From NCBI GenBank assembly GCA_016758965.1, contig JAEPRB010000035.1, positions 62,001-126,000 on the forward strand: a stretch of 64,000 bases of DNA. Reading direction: 5' to 3'. Positions 34,300 through 46,433 of the stretch are shown piece after piece (the first letter of the stretch is position 1; every line of letters begins with the position of its first letter). This DNA is from Circinella minor (taxonomy: Eukaryota; Mucoromycota; Mucoromycetes; Mucorales; Lichtheimiaceae). Both the position numbers and the translations under genes were made by a program. The notes beneath the pieces were generated by a model that was not told where the DNA came from, made no database searches, and saw nothing but the letters and a program-made list of their open reading frames with translations.

Positions 34300-37200
34300 A
34301 TGAACGACCCTGGACGACCTGATAACTATATGTTGGGATATGAAGACGATGACGAAGAAATGATGCTTGCAATGATTGAAGAAGACCAAGAAAATATTCT
34401 TGGCGTAGAAGAATATCTTGCAACTAAGAATAATAATCAGGAACAAAGTAATTAATTGATTTATCAGAAACGCACACATACACACATTATATTTCACTTA
34501 TATTATAAAATTCTTATAACAATTCTACTTATTTTTTTTTTTTAAAAAAAAACATTACTATTATAGCACCCAATCGCAATAACGCCATGGAAATCGATAG
34601 TACTGAAAAAACAAACAATATAACTGCCAGTAGTAGTAAAATAACAACAAAGGCAACCGGCATATCAGACAACTTTGAATTTGATGAGTTTGACGAACTC
34701 GATAACGATTCACCCTTATTTCAAATATTCAACCAAAATGTACAAAAAGATCTTGATCCAAATAGTCGACATCAGTTTTCATTAGAAGCAGGTGGACTTG
34801 TTACTATACCGAAGCATACTACAGAACGACGCTCAACGACAACAAAATCTTTAATTGATTATACCAAGCCGCCAAAGACGGGTCGTTATGTAACAAGTAC
34901 ATGTCCATATACTGAAAAGACATTGTATTTTCCCAAAATCGATCTTAAGCAACAAAAAACAAAAGAAAAAGGCAAAAGCACTATGAAACCTGTAGATAGA
35001 CGGATGAACCTTTTGGAAAAACCTATATGGCAAATGAAACGTGATATTGATGAACAAAAGTCTCGTATCCGAAAAAGAGATGAAGATGAAAAGTAAGAAA
35101 CAAAAAAGGAAGGGAATAAAAAAATGGATGTTTAACCATATCATTGTTATCATAGAATTGGTTATGAAAATTATAAAGATGGAAAAAAAAATAAACGAAG
35201 GAAACGAGTGCATAGTAGTAAACATCTTGCTACTGAACAGCTTTGGGTGGAAAAATACAAACCGAAAGCATTCTTGGATTTATTAGGTGATCAGGTAATT
35301 ATATCTTACTTAATGTGACCCTTTTTAAAGCTGAGAAAAAAAAGGTAGTTTATTCGATACTAACATATCTTACGTTGAATGGTTATTTCAGCGCGTGAAT
35401 CGTGATGTATTAAAATGGGTCAAACAATGGGATTACTGTGTGTTTGGTATTACTCCACCATCCGAAACTCAACGTGATAAAATTATAAAAAGTTATCGAA
35501 GTACATTTGGGGGTAATGCTAATGGTTTCAAAGAGAACAAGCCAGAAAAGGTAAAAAATAACATTATTAGATAGCACTATTATATTTTTTTGTTCAGTAC
35601 TATTGATCAAGTATCTAAATCTTTTTATGTATACAAATATAGCCCAAGGATCGATTACAACGTCCTGATCGAAAGGTAAATAGCATACATGGATTATATG
35701 TTATTATTGGTATCTAATTTTTTTTTCATTTATTAGATTATGCTTATATCTGGTCCTCCTGGATTTGGTAAAACGACATTAGCACACGTAGTAGCTAACC
35801 ATGCTGGATATAATATTATTGAAGTAAATGCAAGGTATATTATCATAATATTGGGAAAATTTTATTTTGTATGATGGAAAAATAGCGAATACTAAAAAAA
35901 ATGGATAGTGATGATCGAACTGCTGAGGTCGTCTCTTCAAAAATTAAGTCTGCTTTAGAAATGCAGGCTATTATCAGAGAACCAATTGCAGAGAAGGGTG
36001 GAAATCGTACAATGTCAATGGAACAAAAACCAAATTGCCTCATTATTGATGAAATTGATGGTGCAAGTTCAGGAGGTGGTGGAGATGTAAATATTGTTTT
36101 TTATTTTGTTGTTGTCTTTGTATGACTACAAATATTATGTGGAACCTTAACCTTATCTCTTTAAAAAATAATAATAATAGAGTTTTATCAAGCAATTGGT
36201 CCAACTTGCTACAGCAGAACTAAAGGATGATAATCGTAATGGGGCACCGACGAAAAAAAAAGGTAATTTTTATCAGATTTTAAGAAATAAAAATGATAAC
36301 CATTCTAAACTAATAATAACAAATCAAACAAAAAAAATTTCAGGCAAAGGGAAAGAAGCTTCTCCTCTTTTACGACCTATTATTTGCGTTTGTAATGACT
36401 TGTAAGTTTATTGTAGTATGGGAAGAAAGAATATTGATTCTAAAAAATGTACGTCTTAAATAAATATATATCTTTTAGGTATGCCCCTGTTCTTCGTCCC
36501 CTTCGTTCTATTGCACATTTGATCCAATTCCGAAAAATTCCAATGTTAACTGTTGCCAAACGACTTCAACAGATTTGTGACGAAGAAGGATTGGAAACTG
36601 ATCTTCGAGCATTATGTTTGTTGGCCGAAATGACGGATGGTGATATTAGAAGTTGTCTAAACACTCTTCAGGTATGTTTAATGATTATTTTGTATTATTA
36701 AACACTCATTCAATTTTGAATAATAATAATAACAATCATGTATTTACAAACTTTGTTAGTTTATTCGTGGCAAAAGCAGTGTATTTACTCGAGAAATGTT
36801 AGAAGATGCTGGATTGGGTCGTAAAGATATGGGCAAATCACTCTTTTCTGTATGGGATGAGATCTTTAATGCATCTAGTGGACGGAAACGAGCGGCTATA
36901 CACCATCACAATCATGGTAATAATACTTTTTGAGTATATATTATTCTGCTGAATAGTTCTAATTTTTTTTTTATATTTTAGTTCCTGTGGATGTTAACAA
37001 TAGATATCTCGGACGACTTACAGATTCAATCACAACTAGTGGAGAAATTGATAGAATTATGCAAGGTAAATAATCAGGAGAAAATTAACAACTCTTTAAT
37101 ATTATACTCAAAAAGATTGAAAACTAGGATGTTTTGAGTCGTATCCAAAAATGCGGTATCATGATGTTGGATGCCAAAAAATTGTCCAAATGAGCGACTG

Positions 37201-38594
37201 GCTTAATTTTTACGATCTCATTAATCATCGTACCAACAGTGTACATGAGTACAGTCTCTATGGTTATCTCCCTTATCCTGCAGTTAATTTCCATCGATTC
37301 TTTGCTGGATCTTCTACCCAAGATCGTATTGAATACCCCAAAATGGATTATGAGGTAAAAAAAAAAAAGGTTCAATTCTTTCTTTATAAAGTATTAATTA
37401 CAGAAAATTAATTATTTGGTACTATGTTTTTATAGCAATTTGTAATCAAAAAATCATACGAGAATCTTATCTCAGTCTTTTTAGCAGGTGTTCACCCCCA
37501 ACGTCGAAGAACTTTACATAAAGACATGATTGCAACAGAAATCGCGCCTCGTTTATTACATATCATGTCACCTGATATTCGAACGGTATGTTTTATCTAT
37601 CTATTCTATATAATGTCATTTTACCAACGGTACTAAATATTCTGTTATTTTATTCTCTAGGTCAATAAACAACTTTTCAAAGCACACGAAAAAGAAATGT
37701 TAGAAACACTAGTTAATGTGATGATCGAATTTGGCTTGACATTCTTACAAGAAAAGAACGAAGATGGACAATTTGTTTATAAACTTGATCCGTAAGTTTT
37801 ATATTGGATGATTAATGTATAGAAAGGTAAAGTGCAGGAACAGAGGATATAATATTAATATGTATATATACATTCTTGTAACACTAGGCCATTGGAAGAA
37901 ATGTTGAACTTTGATGGAACAGGAGGTCTTATTAACAAAGTGTTACCGAAACAATATGCTGTTCGTCAACTTATTGCTCAAGAGGTATTTAACTTAAATA
38001 ACAATAAAAACTAATTCGATATATATGATGTATTAATAACCATGGGAACGAAATGTATAGATTGAGCTTGAAGTTATTCGTCGACGTGAACAAGCTTCAA
38101 GAAGTCGTGAAAGTGGATTACCACGTGCAAGGGCTAAACCAACTATCGAGTAGGTGTAAAATACTAGAATTACGGTTTGAGTGTTGAAAGCTTATTTTTT
38201 ATCTACATATCACAAAATAGGGAAATTGTTCAAAAGGCGACTGAAGATAAAGCACCAACAAAGGTATGAATAATTAAACTACAAATCACTGCTTGCATTG
38301 TTTGTATCAGCCGTTATTAATCAAATTTCTATACCTATTTTGATACTAGATGCCAACTGACTTTTTCGGACGAGTTATTCAGCATGATAATAACAACACT
38401 AATAATAAATCTAGATACAATCGCAGCTCAGGTAAAAAATAGATTTTTAATATAATGAAGTATACTTTATTAATTTTTTTACTAATATCATTATCATGGG
38501 ATTAGATATTGACAAGTCTGCGGTGACATACCATTTCCACGAAGGTTTCTCAAATGCGGTGAGAAAACCAATGAATGTACATATGTTTTTATAG
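34300..38594 (+). CDS. CTF18: Ctf18, large subunit of the alternative RFC clamp loader
   Basis: AAA+ clamp-loader subunit of Ctf18-RFC; loads PCNA at forks and supports cohesion and the replication checkpoint. Twenty exons, 920 aa: 34300-34447, 34567-35092, 35156-35294, 35392-35550, 35643-35675, 35737-35834, 35909-36086, 36181-36262, 36344-36401, 36479-36671, 36760-36916, 36982-37065, 37128-37354, 37436-37585, 37661-37791, 37888-37984, 38061-38149, 38221-38263, 38350-38431, 38506-38594. The acidic N-terminus is followed by the RFC box [17 protein letters not shown], Walker [10 protein letters not shown] (about 341), [13 protein letters not shown] (the Ser completed across intron 6), Walker [15 protein letters not shown], and sensor 1 [16 protein letters not shown]. 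The C-terminal [17 protein letters not shown] is the conserved tail that recruits Ctf8/Dcc1. The start is the ATG opening [13 protein letters not shown]. Confidence 0.93.
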
Positions 38595-38663
38595 TTAGTT
38601 GCAACGAAGAGCTTACGATCATAATGATGATCGAATACAAATATAATATATAAATATACAAAT

Positions 38664-40107
38664 CTATCGATGGTAACTGCATGCACTACACGTTGTTGTT
38701 GATTCATTATACAGTGTGCATTGCGGACATGACCAATTGGTGATATATGGAATGAGATGAGATGTAGGGCGTTGGGTTAAACACATTCCGCATGCCAAAG
38801 CAATATCTGTATTTTCAAAAGTACAGATGTTACAATCCCATCCAGCATGTTTTAGTATTCGTTTAGTTGCTTGAATTACTGCTTTTGTGGATGATGATGA
38901 CTCTGGTGTCGTACTTATTTTTTTCGGTGATTGAATGATAGGTTTTTTTGATGCTGTTGGCTTTTTTGCTGGAGGAAGGATATCAATACCATTTCTGCTA
39001 CGTTTTTGCCCGTGGTTCTTGTTACCACCGTCATCACTTTCTTCACCACTGCTATCTGGTATAACAATAACTTCTGGTGAGTTTGCTGATGATGAGGATG
39101 GAGGGGATAAATTGGATCCATTGAGTCGTTCTTGAAGTCCACCACACCATGTTTGATCTCGCATTCGTCGTTCTGCCGCTTGCGCCGCCATTTGCGCTGG
39201 GGATAATGACTTTTCTAATCGACCTTTGTTGCTACCACCATTACCAAGACGTACACCTCCATATGGAATCATTAGTCCTTGTTGTTGTCGACGTTGTTCA
39301 GCGGCAGTCACTGCCCGACTTCGTAGATCACCATATGTCGGTGTTGAACGAAAACTACCTCCTAGTTTACGACCCACGCCATCAAAGGCAAGGTATCCTT
39401 TTTGACCTGTCAAGATAAGTTCATCTAATTCATCATTTAGTTCGTCCAGAATTTTGTAAAATACATCGTCATGAGGTCCTCGAACTATTAAAGAAAGTCT
39501 TAGCTTAAAAAATAATCAAACGAGCGAAGTTAATATATTAAAAGTTGAGGTTCATTCTTACCAATATGTGTAAGCCTAAATCATCGCATATGATTATTAA
39601 TTTACTAAGTTAATATATATCCAAGGGAAATACTTATAAAATTGAATTACTCTTACTCATGCAACATAGTACCGAGAAGATCATTATATTCGAGGAAAGT
39701 TGAATCGTCATTTTGGGGACGCAAACGTATATTGATCTTAAATCCACGGTTGACATTGACACCTATGCAACATATATATCCAAGTTTACTATGACTATCC
39801 AATCACCCGAAATTATCTTTTATACCTAATTTACAAAAAAAAAATAGCTTATTTCATTTACCCAAAAGATTCGGATTCGTTGGAAAGAATTCGCAAAGAT
39901 GAACAACTTTCCAGCCACGTTTACGCATGATTGGTTTGACCTAAACATTCAAGATTATAAAAAAAAAACGGTTGTCAGTGAATGAATTTCCTACGTAGTG
40001 TACATATTATACATTACTTGTGATGCAATGCGTTTTAAGAGTTCTAAGGCTTCTTCGGGACGGCTTTTTCGTTTCAATACAGTATAACTTTGAATCACAT
40101 TATCCAT
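38664..40107 (-). CDS. WSS1: Wss1-type DNA-dependent metalloprotease (WLM domain)
   Basis: Degrades DNA-protein crosslinks and acts on sumoylated proteins with Cdc48. Exons (minus): 40018-40107, 39862-39940, 39657-39762, 39562-39575 (14 bp), 38664-39484; 369 aa. It opens MDNVIQSYTVLKRKSRPEEA, followed by IMRKRGWKV, FFPTNPNLLG and INIRLRPQNDD. The zinc site HELTHIVRGPH (HExxH at residues 91-95, third His about 101) is assembled from three exons. After it: a SHP box AFDGVGRKLGGSF (Cdc48 binding), a SUMO-interaction-like EVIVIPDSSGEE, and two RanBP2-type zinc fingers (CNIC...CGMC and CPQC...CSAC) at the C-terminus. It ends 69 bp from the convergent CTF18 stop codon. Confidence 0.93.
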
Positions 40108-40294
40108 TAGTACCGGTAAGAGCAAGGAATAACTACAGAAATAAAATAAAAAGGTACACTTTTTTTTTGTTTTACTGCTTTAGGAAATTATTTTATATTT
40201 ATAATGTCAATTTTTTTTTATTATGTGCATAATAAAATGAATTCTTGTACACGATGGAAGTTTTATGTTACAAATAAATGGATATGTTGAACTT

Positions 40295-42230
40295 TTAATA
40301 ATAATCTACAGCGCTGGTCATAAATACTGAAGCAGGACCATCAAAATATTTCACTACAAGCACATGTTCTTTTGTCCTAACTTCAAATAATTTATAAAAG
40401 GCCCTACTACACCCAGTATCTTTTTGCCATGTACCAATCTCAAGATGTCTGAGCTTCGGTAATCGATCAAAAGATAAAATTGTCTTGCTATCTAATGCTG
40501 TTAATTTTCCAAGCTGGAGCACTTCAATATCCGAATTTTGCATGATATTTGTATACTGGTAGACACCATTCGTAGTTATTTTACTGGATAAAGGACTAAC
40601 ATTAAAATATCGTAAGCCTTTATAAACAGTGGTTTCCAAAAGATGTTTATTTGTAAAATATTTCTTGGTCGTCGTCATACTCCCAAATGTCACTTTTTCT
40701 AATGTTTTTGTTGATTCAAATAACCATCGCACGCCCTGATGAGAAATCATACTTGCTTGACCGAGAACGAGCTCTAATTGGGCAAGGTGAATCAGTTGAC
40801 CGAGAGCCTTGAGAACATTGTCATTTATAGCATTTAATCCAAAAAGATGCACAATCTTCAATTTTGGACAACTACTGATTAATTTGGAAAGATAGATCGA
40901 AGGATAGGATCTATCGGTGTTGTTGCATATACAATGGAGGTCCAATTCCGATAGTTGTGGGAAATCTAAGGTCGACAAAATACACATTGTATTCGATATC
41001 GATTTGAGTAGACATAATGAAATATATAAATCTTTTATCGTTGCATTAGCCTTCCTTATCCATTGCAATAATTCCTGCTGATCCTCTTCTTGATGTAGAT
41101 ACCGTTGATGTAATAATGTATTATTGCGATTGTCGTCCTCACCGTCATCGTTATCCAAAATTGTAGAAAGTGCTGAACGATAAGAAAATTTCAGTTCTTC
41201 ACTATTAAATCGAAATTCGTTGCGCTTGCCGTGTCGGATCACATATTGACGTCGATGATAAATAAAATTTAACAGGCTTTTACAATGCATACGAACAGCT
41301 TTTAATATTTGGCGATCAGTATAAGTGTCTTCACTGTATAGTGTCAAATATCTAAGTGATGGGCTGTTTGTCAATATGACTGATAAAAGGGCAATGTCAG
41401 ATTTAAAGTTAAAGTCAAGATACAAATGAGTCAAATAAAAAGGACGCCCATTCCGGGCACCAAGGTCAATCACAGCCACGATATCGGAATCTTGTGATGG
41501 AACGACTGATTTTTCCCGTCCAACGTACGAAAATCGTTGTAGCAAATGACATGTATTGAAGATAGTTGCTAGGTAACCATCAGCTATTATGTCACCCTTG
41601 ATCAGTCGGATTGATTTTAAAGTACTACAGTTCAATTTTATAACTTCAATAAAATCAGATACACCTAATTGGTTGATATTCGCCACGTCTAGTTTGAAAA
41701 AAGAAGATATTGTAAAGAAGAAAGATATATTTTTCTTCCGTTAATACCAAATATAAAAAAAACCAGCATATGCTAGATTAACAATGCCCGTTGTATGTGA
41801 TAAAATAGTAGTACCGTTTACCTAGTGACTGGATATTGTAACACTTTGCCTTCCGTAATGTCTTTATTCCCCAGTGCTGTCCATAAATAGTATCAAGCCT
41901 AAATTTGACATGATGCGTATGTTTGCCAAAAGTTCGAGCCATTATTGAGTACTTTATATAACGTTTAAATCGTCTATTATATTCCGTTGATGGTTCGCTT
42001 ATCTCCAATGTATCCCATAATGAAAACGGAAATAATATAAAATGGTTGTACCATGCTTTGCATATTTGCATACAAAAAATGCGATCCTCGAGAGGAAGGA
42101 ATAAAATAATTCTACTAAAAAGCTCGTGTGGCAAATGGTGTAGGAGAAGAGTTGATGATGACGAATATTGATAGTTGCCATTTTCGATTGTTTCTATCGT
42201 TGAGGATGAACTAGTTGCTTGTATGTCCAT
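40295..42230 (-). CDS. F-box/LRR protein
   Basis: Probable substrate receptor of an SCF ubiquitin ligase. Exons 41822-42230 and 40295-41688; 600 aa. The F-box is at about residues 28-75 (LLHHLPHELFSRIILFLPLE, then CKAWYNHF). The rest is a chain of degenerate leucine-rich repeats (LKSIRLIKGDII, LTHLYLDFNFK, LRYLTLYSEDT, LSELDLHCICN, LKIVHLFGLNAI, LAQLELVLGQAS, VLQLGKLTALD, LRHLEIGTW). The splice join gives IQSL-DVANINQLG in frame. Large lineage-specific F-box families are typical of Mucorales; the substrate is unknown. A second, diverged member lies at 46434. Confidence 0.85.
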
Positions 42231-42869
42231 ATTGTGTATGTATAATAAACGTGAGTCTTGTGTTATGGTTATCCCGATTCTTCTACCCCGAGAATAAAGT
42301 TTTGTTGACTAACTTTGGGAAAAAAAGGAAGATATGATAAAAAAAGCATGTAAATTACTCTTTTTAAAAAAGCATGTCGCAGCTGAATAGTGGCGCAGTA
42401 CGTATATAGACATAATACTTTTCGAGAACCAAGCATATTCAATCAGTGTAACCTGATTTTTTTTTTTTTTGTTCTTTGGCGTGGAATGTAATATGAGTTG
42501 AAATAGAGTCATCCTGATGTATTGTAGCGCAGGAACTGCGGTTCTTGCTCATCAAAAGATATTTCCCACCACCCCCACGGATTCAAATATAACAATAGGA
42601 AACTATAAAAAGTGTGCATGTGTAAACATATTTATACCATGATGACAATGATAGTGATGATGCTGATGATGATGACTGTTATTATTATTATTATGTAAAC
42701 CAAAAAGCAGCAAGTGATGATGTTTATAAAGAGAAATAGGGTATGCATTATAAATTATGTGTAGTGAATTTTGTTTTGTAAAGCTCTTGTGTCGACATAT
42801 TCCAAATCCACAATGCTATGCATATATATAAGAATATGGTTAAGTATAGTTGATCACTCATCTTGTGTT
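42231..42869. other. intergenic
   Basis: Upstream region of the F-box gene and downstream of Med18, both on the minus strand. Contains (GAT)n-like trinucleotides near 42648-42690. No gene seen. Confidence 0.6.
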
Positions 42870-43733
42870 TCACATCATTCCTCTATTATTATGACTAACA
42901 TACCCATTTAATAATAATTTAAATTTATTCAACTGTTCTGCCATTTGGTTTACTTGTTCTTGAGGCACAGGCGTTGAATTAACTTCAATCATCCAAATAT
43001 CTTCATCCACAACAACAGCACTTGATACATCCACTTTTGTTTTTAACTATAAAAAAAGGGATCAATTAGTATATAGAAATGCCATGATCTTTTATCTCCT
43101 TTTATCGCCATTTACCTTGTATACTTGACTAACTGTGATTCGTAATAATCGTTCATATGCCAATAAGTGACCTTTCCTTACAACTTCAAATGAGTAACTA
43201 AAAAAACCGAGCTTTTGTTAACTTTACGCACAAATAAAATTATCATTGCTTTTGTTTTTTATTATACCTGTAACCAAGTGACTTCATATATCGGAATACG
43301 TCGCCACTAAGTTCGACGCGTACATGAGGTCGTACTGATACTGTGCGTCCACGTTGAGGTTCTGGATGACCTTGCATGCAAAGATACCATTGTCGATTTT
43401 TAAAACTCTTTTCATGTTCAGAATTGATACGTGATTGAAGTCGTAATACAGCATCGTCATTTCGTGCAGGTCCAACAGGTGTTTGAACTATTGATGTTAT
43501 ATGTTATTTAGGCCATGAGTTATAATAACAGTAATAAAGAATTTCAATTATTTTAGTTGAGTCACATAAAATAAAAGGTATGGTATCGTACCTGTTGGTG
43601 AAAATACAATTTCGTGTTGAAATAAATCAATCATGGAATCATTACCACAAATACCAACAAGTCGTTCTATTATTGCATTCTTTTCAGTTGATCCGACAAT
43701 AAGTCCTTGTAAACTACATTCATAGGTGGCCAT
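42870..43733 (-). CDS. MED18: Mediator complex subunit 18
   Basis: Head-module subunit of Mediator (with Med20/Srb2 in yeast), linking activators to RNA polymerase II. Exons (minus) 43592-43733, 43268-43487, 43116-43197, 42870-43046; 206 aa, against about 208 in human. It starts MATYECSLQGLIVGS, the typical 'ECLLQGSV' opening, followed by LVGICGNDSMIDLFQHEIVF, QWYLCMQGHPEPQRG, FRYMKSLGYSFEVVRKGH and LLRITVSQVYKL. It closes with IWMIEVNSTPVP and MAEQLNKFKLLL, the conserved end of the family. The last codons (GYVSHNNRGMM) could alternatively be removed by a terminal intron, since GTATG follows AATGG, but the open frame needs none. Confidence 0.88.
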
Positions 43734-44567
43734 AGCAGTTTTGTTATTATGTCGGGAAAGAGATAGTTTTTTTTAGTTAAGGTAACCGGAACTATGTCCA
43801 ATTTTTTTTTATACCCGAACTTCATTTATGCAAACTTGTAAATATGTTTTACATGAATACAATAATGTAGCTACAGTTTACTAAAATCTCTAATATTTTA
43901 ATAATGACGATGATTTTAGACTTTCCTTTCTCTTCATACATGTTCCTCGATATTTATGATTCATCTAGCCAAATGAATATCACCATGTGAAATAAAATGG
44001 TAATGATAAAGTATTTTCTTATTAAATGGGTCCATCAAATATAATAAAATGTTAAAAAGGAATTTCTTTAAAGAAAAGATTTATGTAAATATATATAAAA
44101 CACATGAATGAGGCAAGATAATATGTAAGTGATAGAATGATAATATATAGGTATGAGATAATACGTAATAGTAAGGATGATATCCTTTTTTTTTTGTTTG
44201 ACATCGTAGTCAGCTAATCATGATGATGTGCAAGTAATAATCAGTTAACTGTTGAGAATATTCCAAGGAACAAAAAAAAAAGGATACATATAACTTATAA
44301 ACAGTCTTTAAAAGATGAAAGAAAATCATGGAAGGCGTTAAGTAATAATAAAATGATACTAATGGTTTGTGCGACAGAATAATAGAAAAATTTGCGTAAT
44401 ACGCAATTAAATATGTAACCTCCGGAAAAAAAAACGCGATATATCTATAGTAAAAATAAAGCATAAGGGAAATAAGATGATTTAGAATAAAAAAGAATAA
44501 GTTTCATACATATGTGCTGTCTAATATGCTTAAATAAAAAATATGACTTTTTTCTTTTACATACAGG
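43734..44567. other. intergenic
   Basis: 834 bp of AT-rich sequence between two minus-strand genes. The open frame at 44210-44464 (minus) is Tyr/Phe-rich noise. Confidence 0.6.
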
Positions 44568-45090
44568 TTAGCAACAGGCATCAAGTGTGCAGCAGCAACA
44601 CAAACCAGCAAGACAACCCGTTAAACAACCGCATCCACCTCGTAGTCTATTTTTTTTTTGTTTATAGAATTTTTTATTAGAAGCTATAAGCAATATAAAA
44701 TATAAAACTCTTTGCACGTAATAATAATTATAATCTTACCGTAAAAGACCCGTCGGTTCATCTACAGTATTTGTTTTGTTAAATCAGTTAGATCACGAGA
44801 TATTAGTATAAATGGTTGTGACAAATTGGGGTTTTAATTGATGATATTTGCAGCATACCTTGTTGCTTTGATTCTACTGCATTGGCATTCATTGCGTTAG
44901 CAGTAGGGTATGAAGAAGATGAAGTAGTAGTACTGGTGTTGGTGGTCGTCTTCATTTCATGTTGTTCCGGTGCTTGTTGTTGGACTTGTTCACTAAAAAA
45001 TATTTTATATATAAGATCGACATAATCTTATTTGTTTGTTATAATATGAGTAACTAAAAAAGAAGGTTCCTTTTATTACCTGGGAGACAT
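44568..45090 (-). CDS. CYSTM-type cysteine-rich tail-anchored membrane protein
   Basis: A gene of tiny exons: 45080-45090 (11 bp), 44859-44992, 44740-44761 (22 bp), 44568-44646; 81 aa. The order is MSPSEQVQQQAPEQHEMK, a Thr/Ser-rich middle, DEPTGLLR, then the C-terminal LRGGCGCLTGCLAGLCCCC and TLDACC. A Gly/Cys-rich hydrophobic helix ending in CCCC-x-LD-x-CC is the CYSTM signature, found in small eukaryotic stress-tolerance proteins (yeast YDL012C/YBR016W relatives). It probably sits in the plasma membrane, palmitoylated on Cys. All exon phases agree and splice sites are canonical. The start rests on an 11-bp first exon and is the least certain part; exons 2-4 are well supported. Confidence 0.78.
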
Positions 45091-46433
45091 TATTTATTAT
45101 AGCTTGAAAAAAAAAGTAGAATTAAAGAAGAAGAAGAAGTAAAATAATTAATGATTCTGTTTTGCCAAGTTAATTTATTTATAGAAGTTGTGATTTTCTC
45201 TCGGAGATCCCATTATTGGAAATTGATTCAAGCCTACTTTAAAAACAAAGTTTTTTTTTTGATGAAGTACAAGCTTTTGGTATTCACTTCCTTTTATGAG
45301 TCCCATGATGTCACCTACTTTTATTTTATTTTACAAATTTTGATGTTAGTTCCTGGTACAATGCTGGTCATAAACAATGTTAAATCACGACGTAAGAAAC
45401 AATCACAGGGCACTTTTTGTAGTGATTCTATATATATATATATATAAGTAGTTTAGTACCCTTTTGTTTACTTTCTTTCTTTGTTTGATAAAAAGCGGCA
45501 TTGTTTAATTTATTTGATTTGCTGAGAAGAACTCTTTGTTTATTAGTAATGAATGCCTCAGTTATAGAAAAATAATGCCAAGGAGACCATTGCCAAGATT
45601 CAAATTTATCTCAAAAGTTTGTTAGATAAATAAATACACGGGACACCCGAGAATTATTTCTGGGTTAGACAAGTGATCGGAATTTACCTCAAAAATACAT
45701 AAGTTATTTAGTTTTTGCATCACAACAAAATCATTTTATTAATAGCTTTTATCTCTATACTTTGGTCAATTGTCTAATCAATATTTGATTCTAACGATAC
45801 AATAGCGATTACTATTATATTTATATAATTGCTATAATTATATTGATAGTTTTTATAAGGAATTCCGTTCAGCCGTAAATCGTACTATTTGTCTGTTAAA
45901 CCAGCTGACAACACTGACCTCCTTTAAATCTGTTCACCCGACCTGATAATTAGCCTACAAAGTATATAGTAAATGTTTAGTTGAAAATAAAAGTGCTATG
46001 TTAGAAAACTACTTTTAGGGTTATTCATTACTGACAACTTTTAAAACACTCTAGATAAATGAACACTTTCTGTTCTAAGAAGCTTACATTATGTTAGGCG
46101 AACGATTCACTTTAGCTGTTTTCATAAAGCCAAATATATCAAAAAGCGTGAGATTAATTCTTATGGTTGTATTTGGTACTTAAAAGTGATGCAGTATCTT
46201 ATTTTACATTAGCTGTATTGATATTATGTATATCATATTTTAGATAACCAATTAATTCGACTCATCTATTGCATTATGTATACAATTTTCTGGATCAAAA
46301 ACTGTTTAGCAGCATAACTACAGCATTGATTTTTTTAAAGCCACGCACTTTTTTTTTACGTGATTATTTTTTTTTCTTTAAATACAAGACCCTCCGAAGT
46401 GTGTAGCTGTTCAATCATACGAAACGATTGAAG
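45091..46433. other. intergenic
   Basis: 1.3 kb with no supported gene. The open frame at 45151-45447 (98 codons) has no domain and ends in an (AT)n run; I do not support it. The sequence at 45590-46140 is less homopolymeric than the surroundings and may be old repeat or gene debris. Confidence 0.5.

Noticed and set aside
35881..35903. Alternative Ctf18 acceptor at AAAATAG (about 35885)
   Set aside because: It would introduce an in-frame stop; the acceptor at 35907-35908 restores the conserved ASDDRT sequence.
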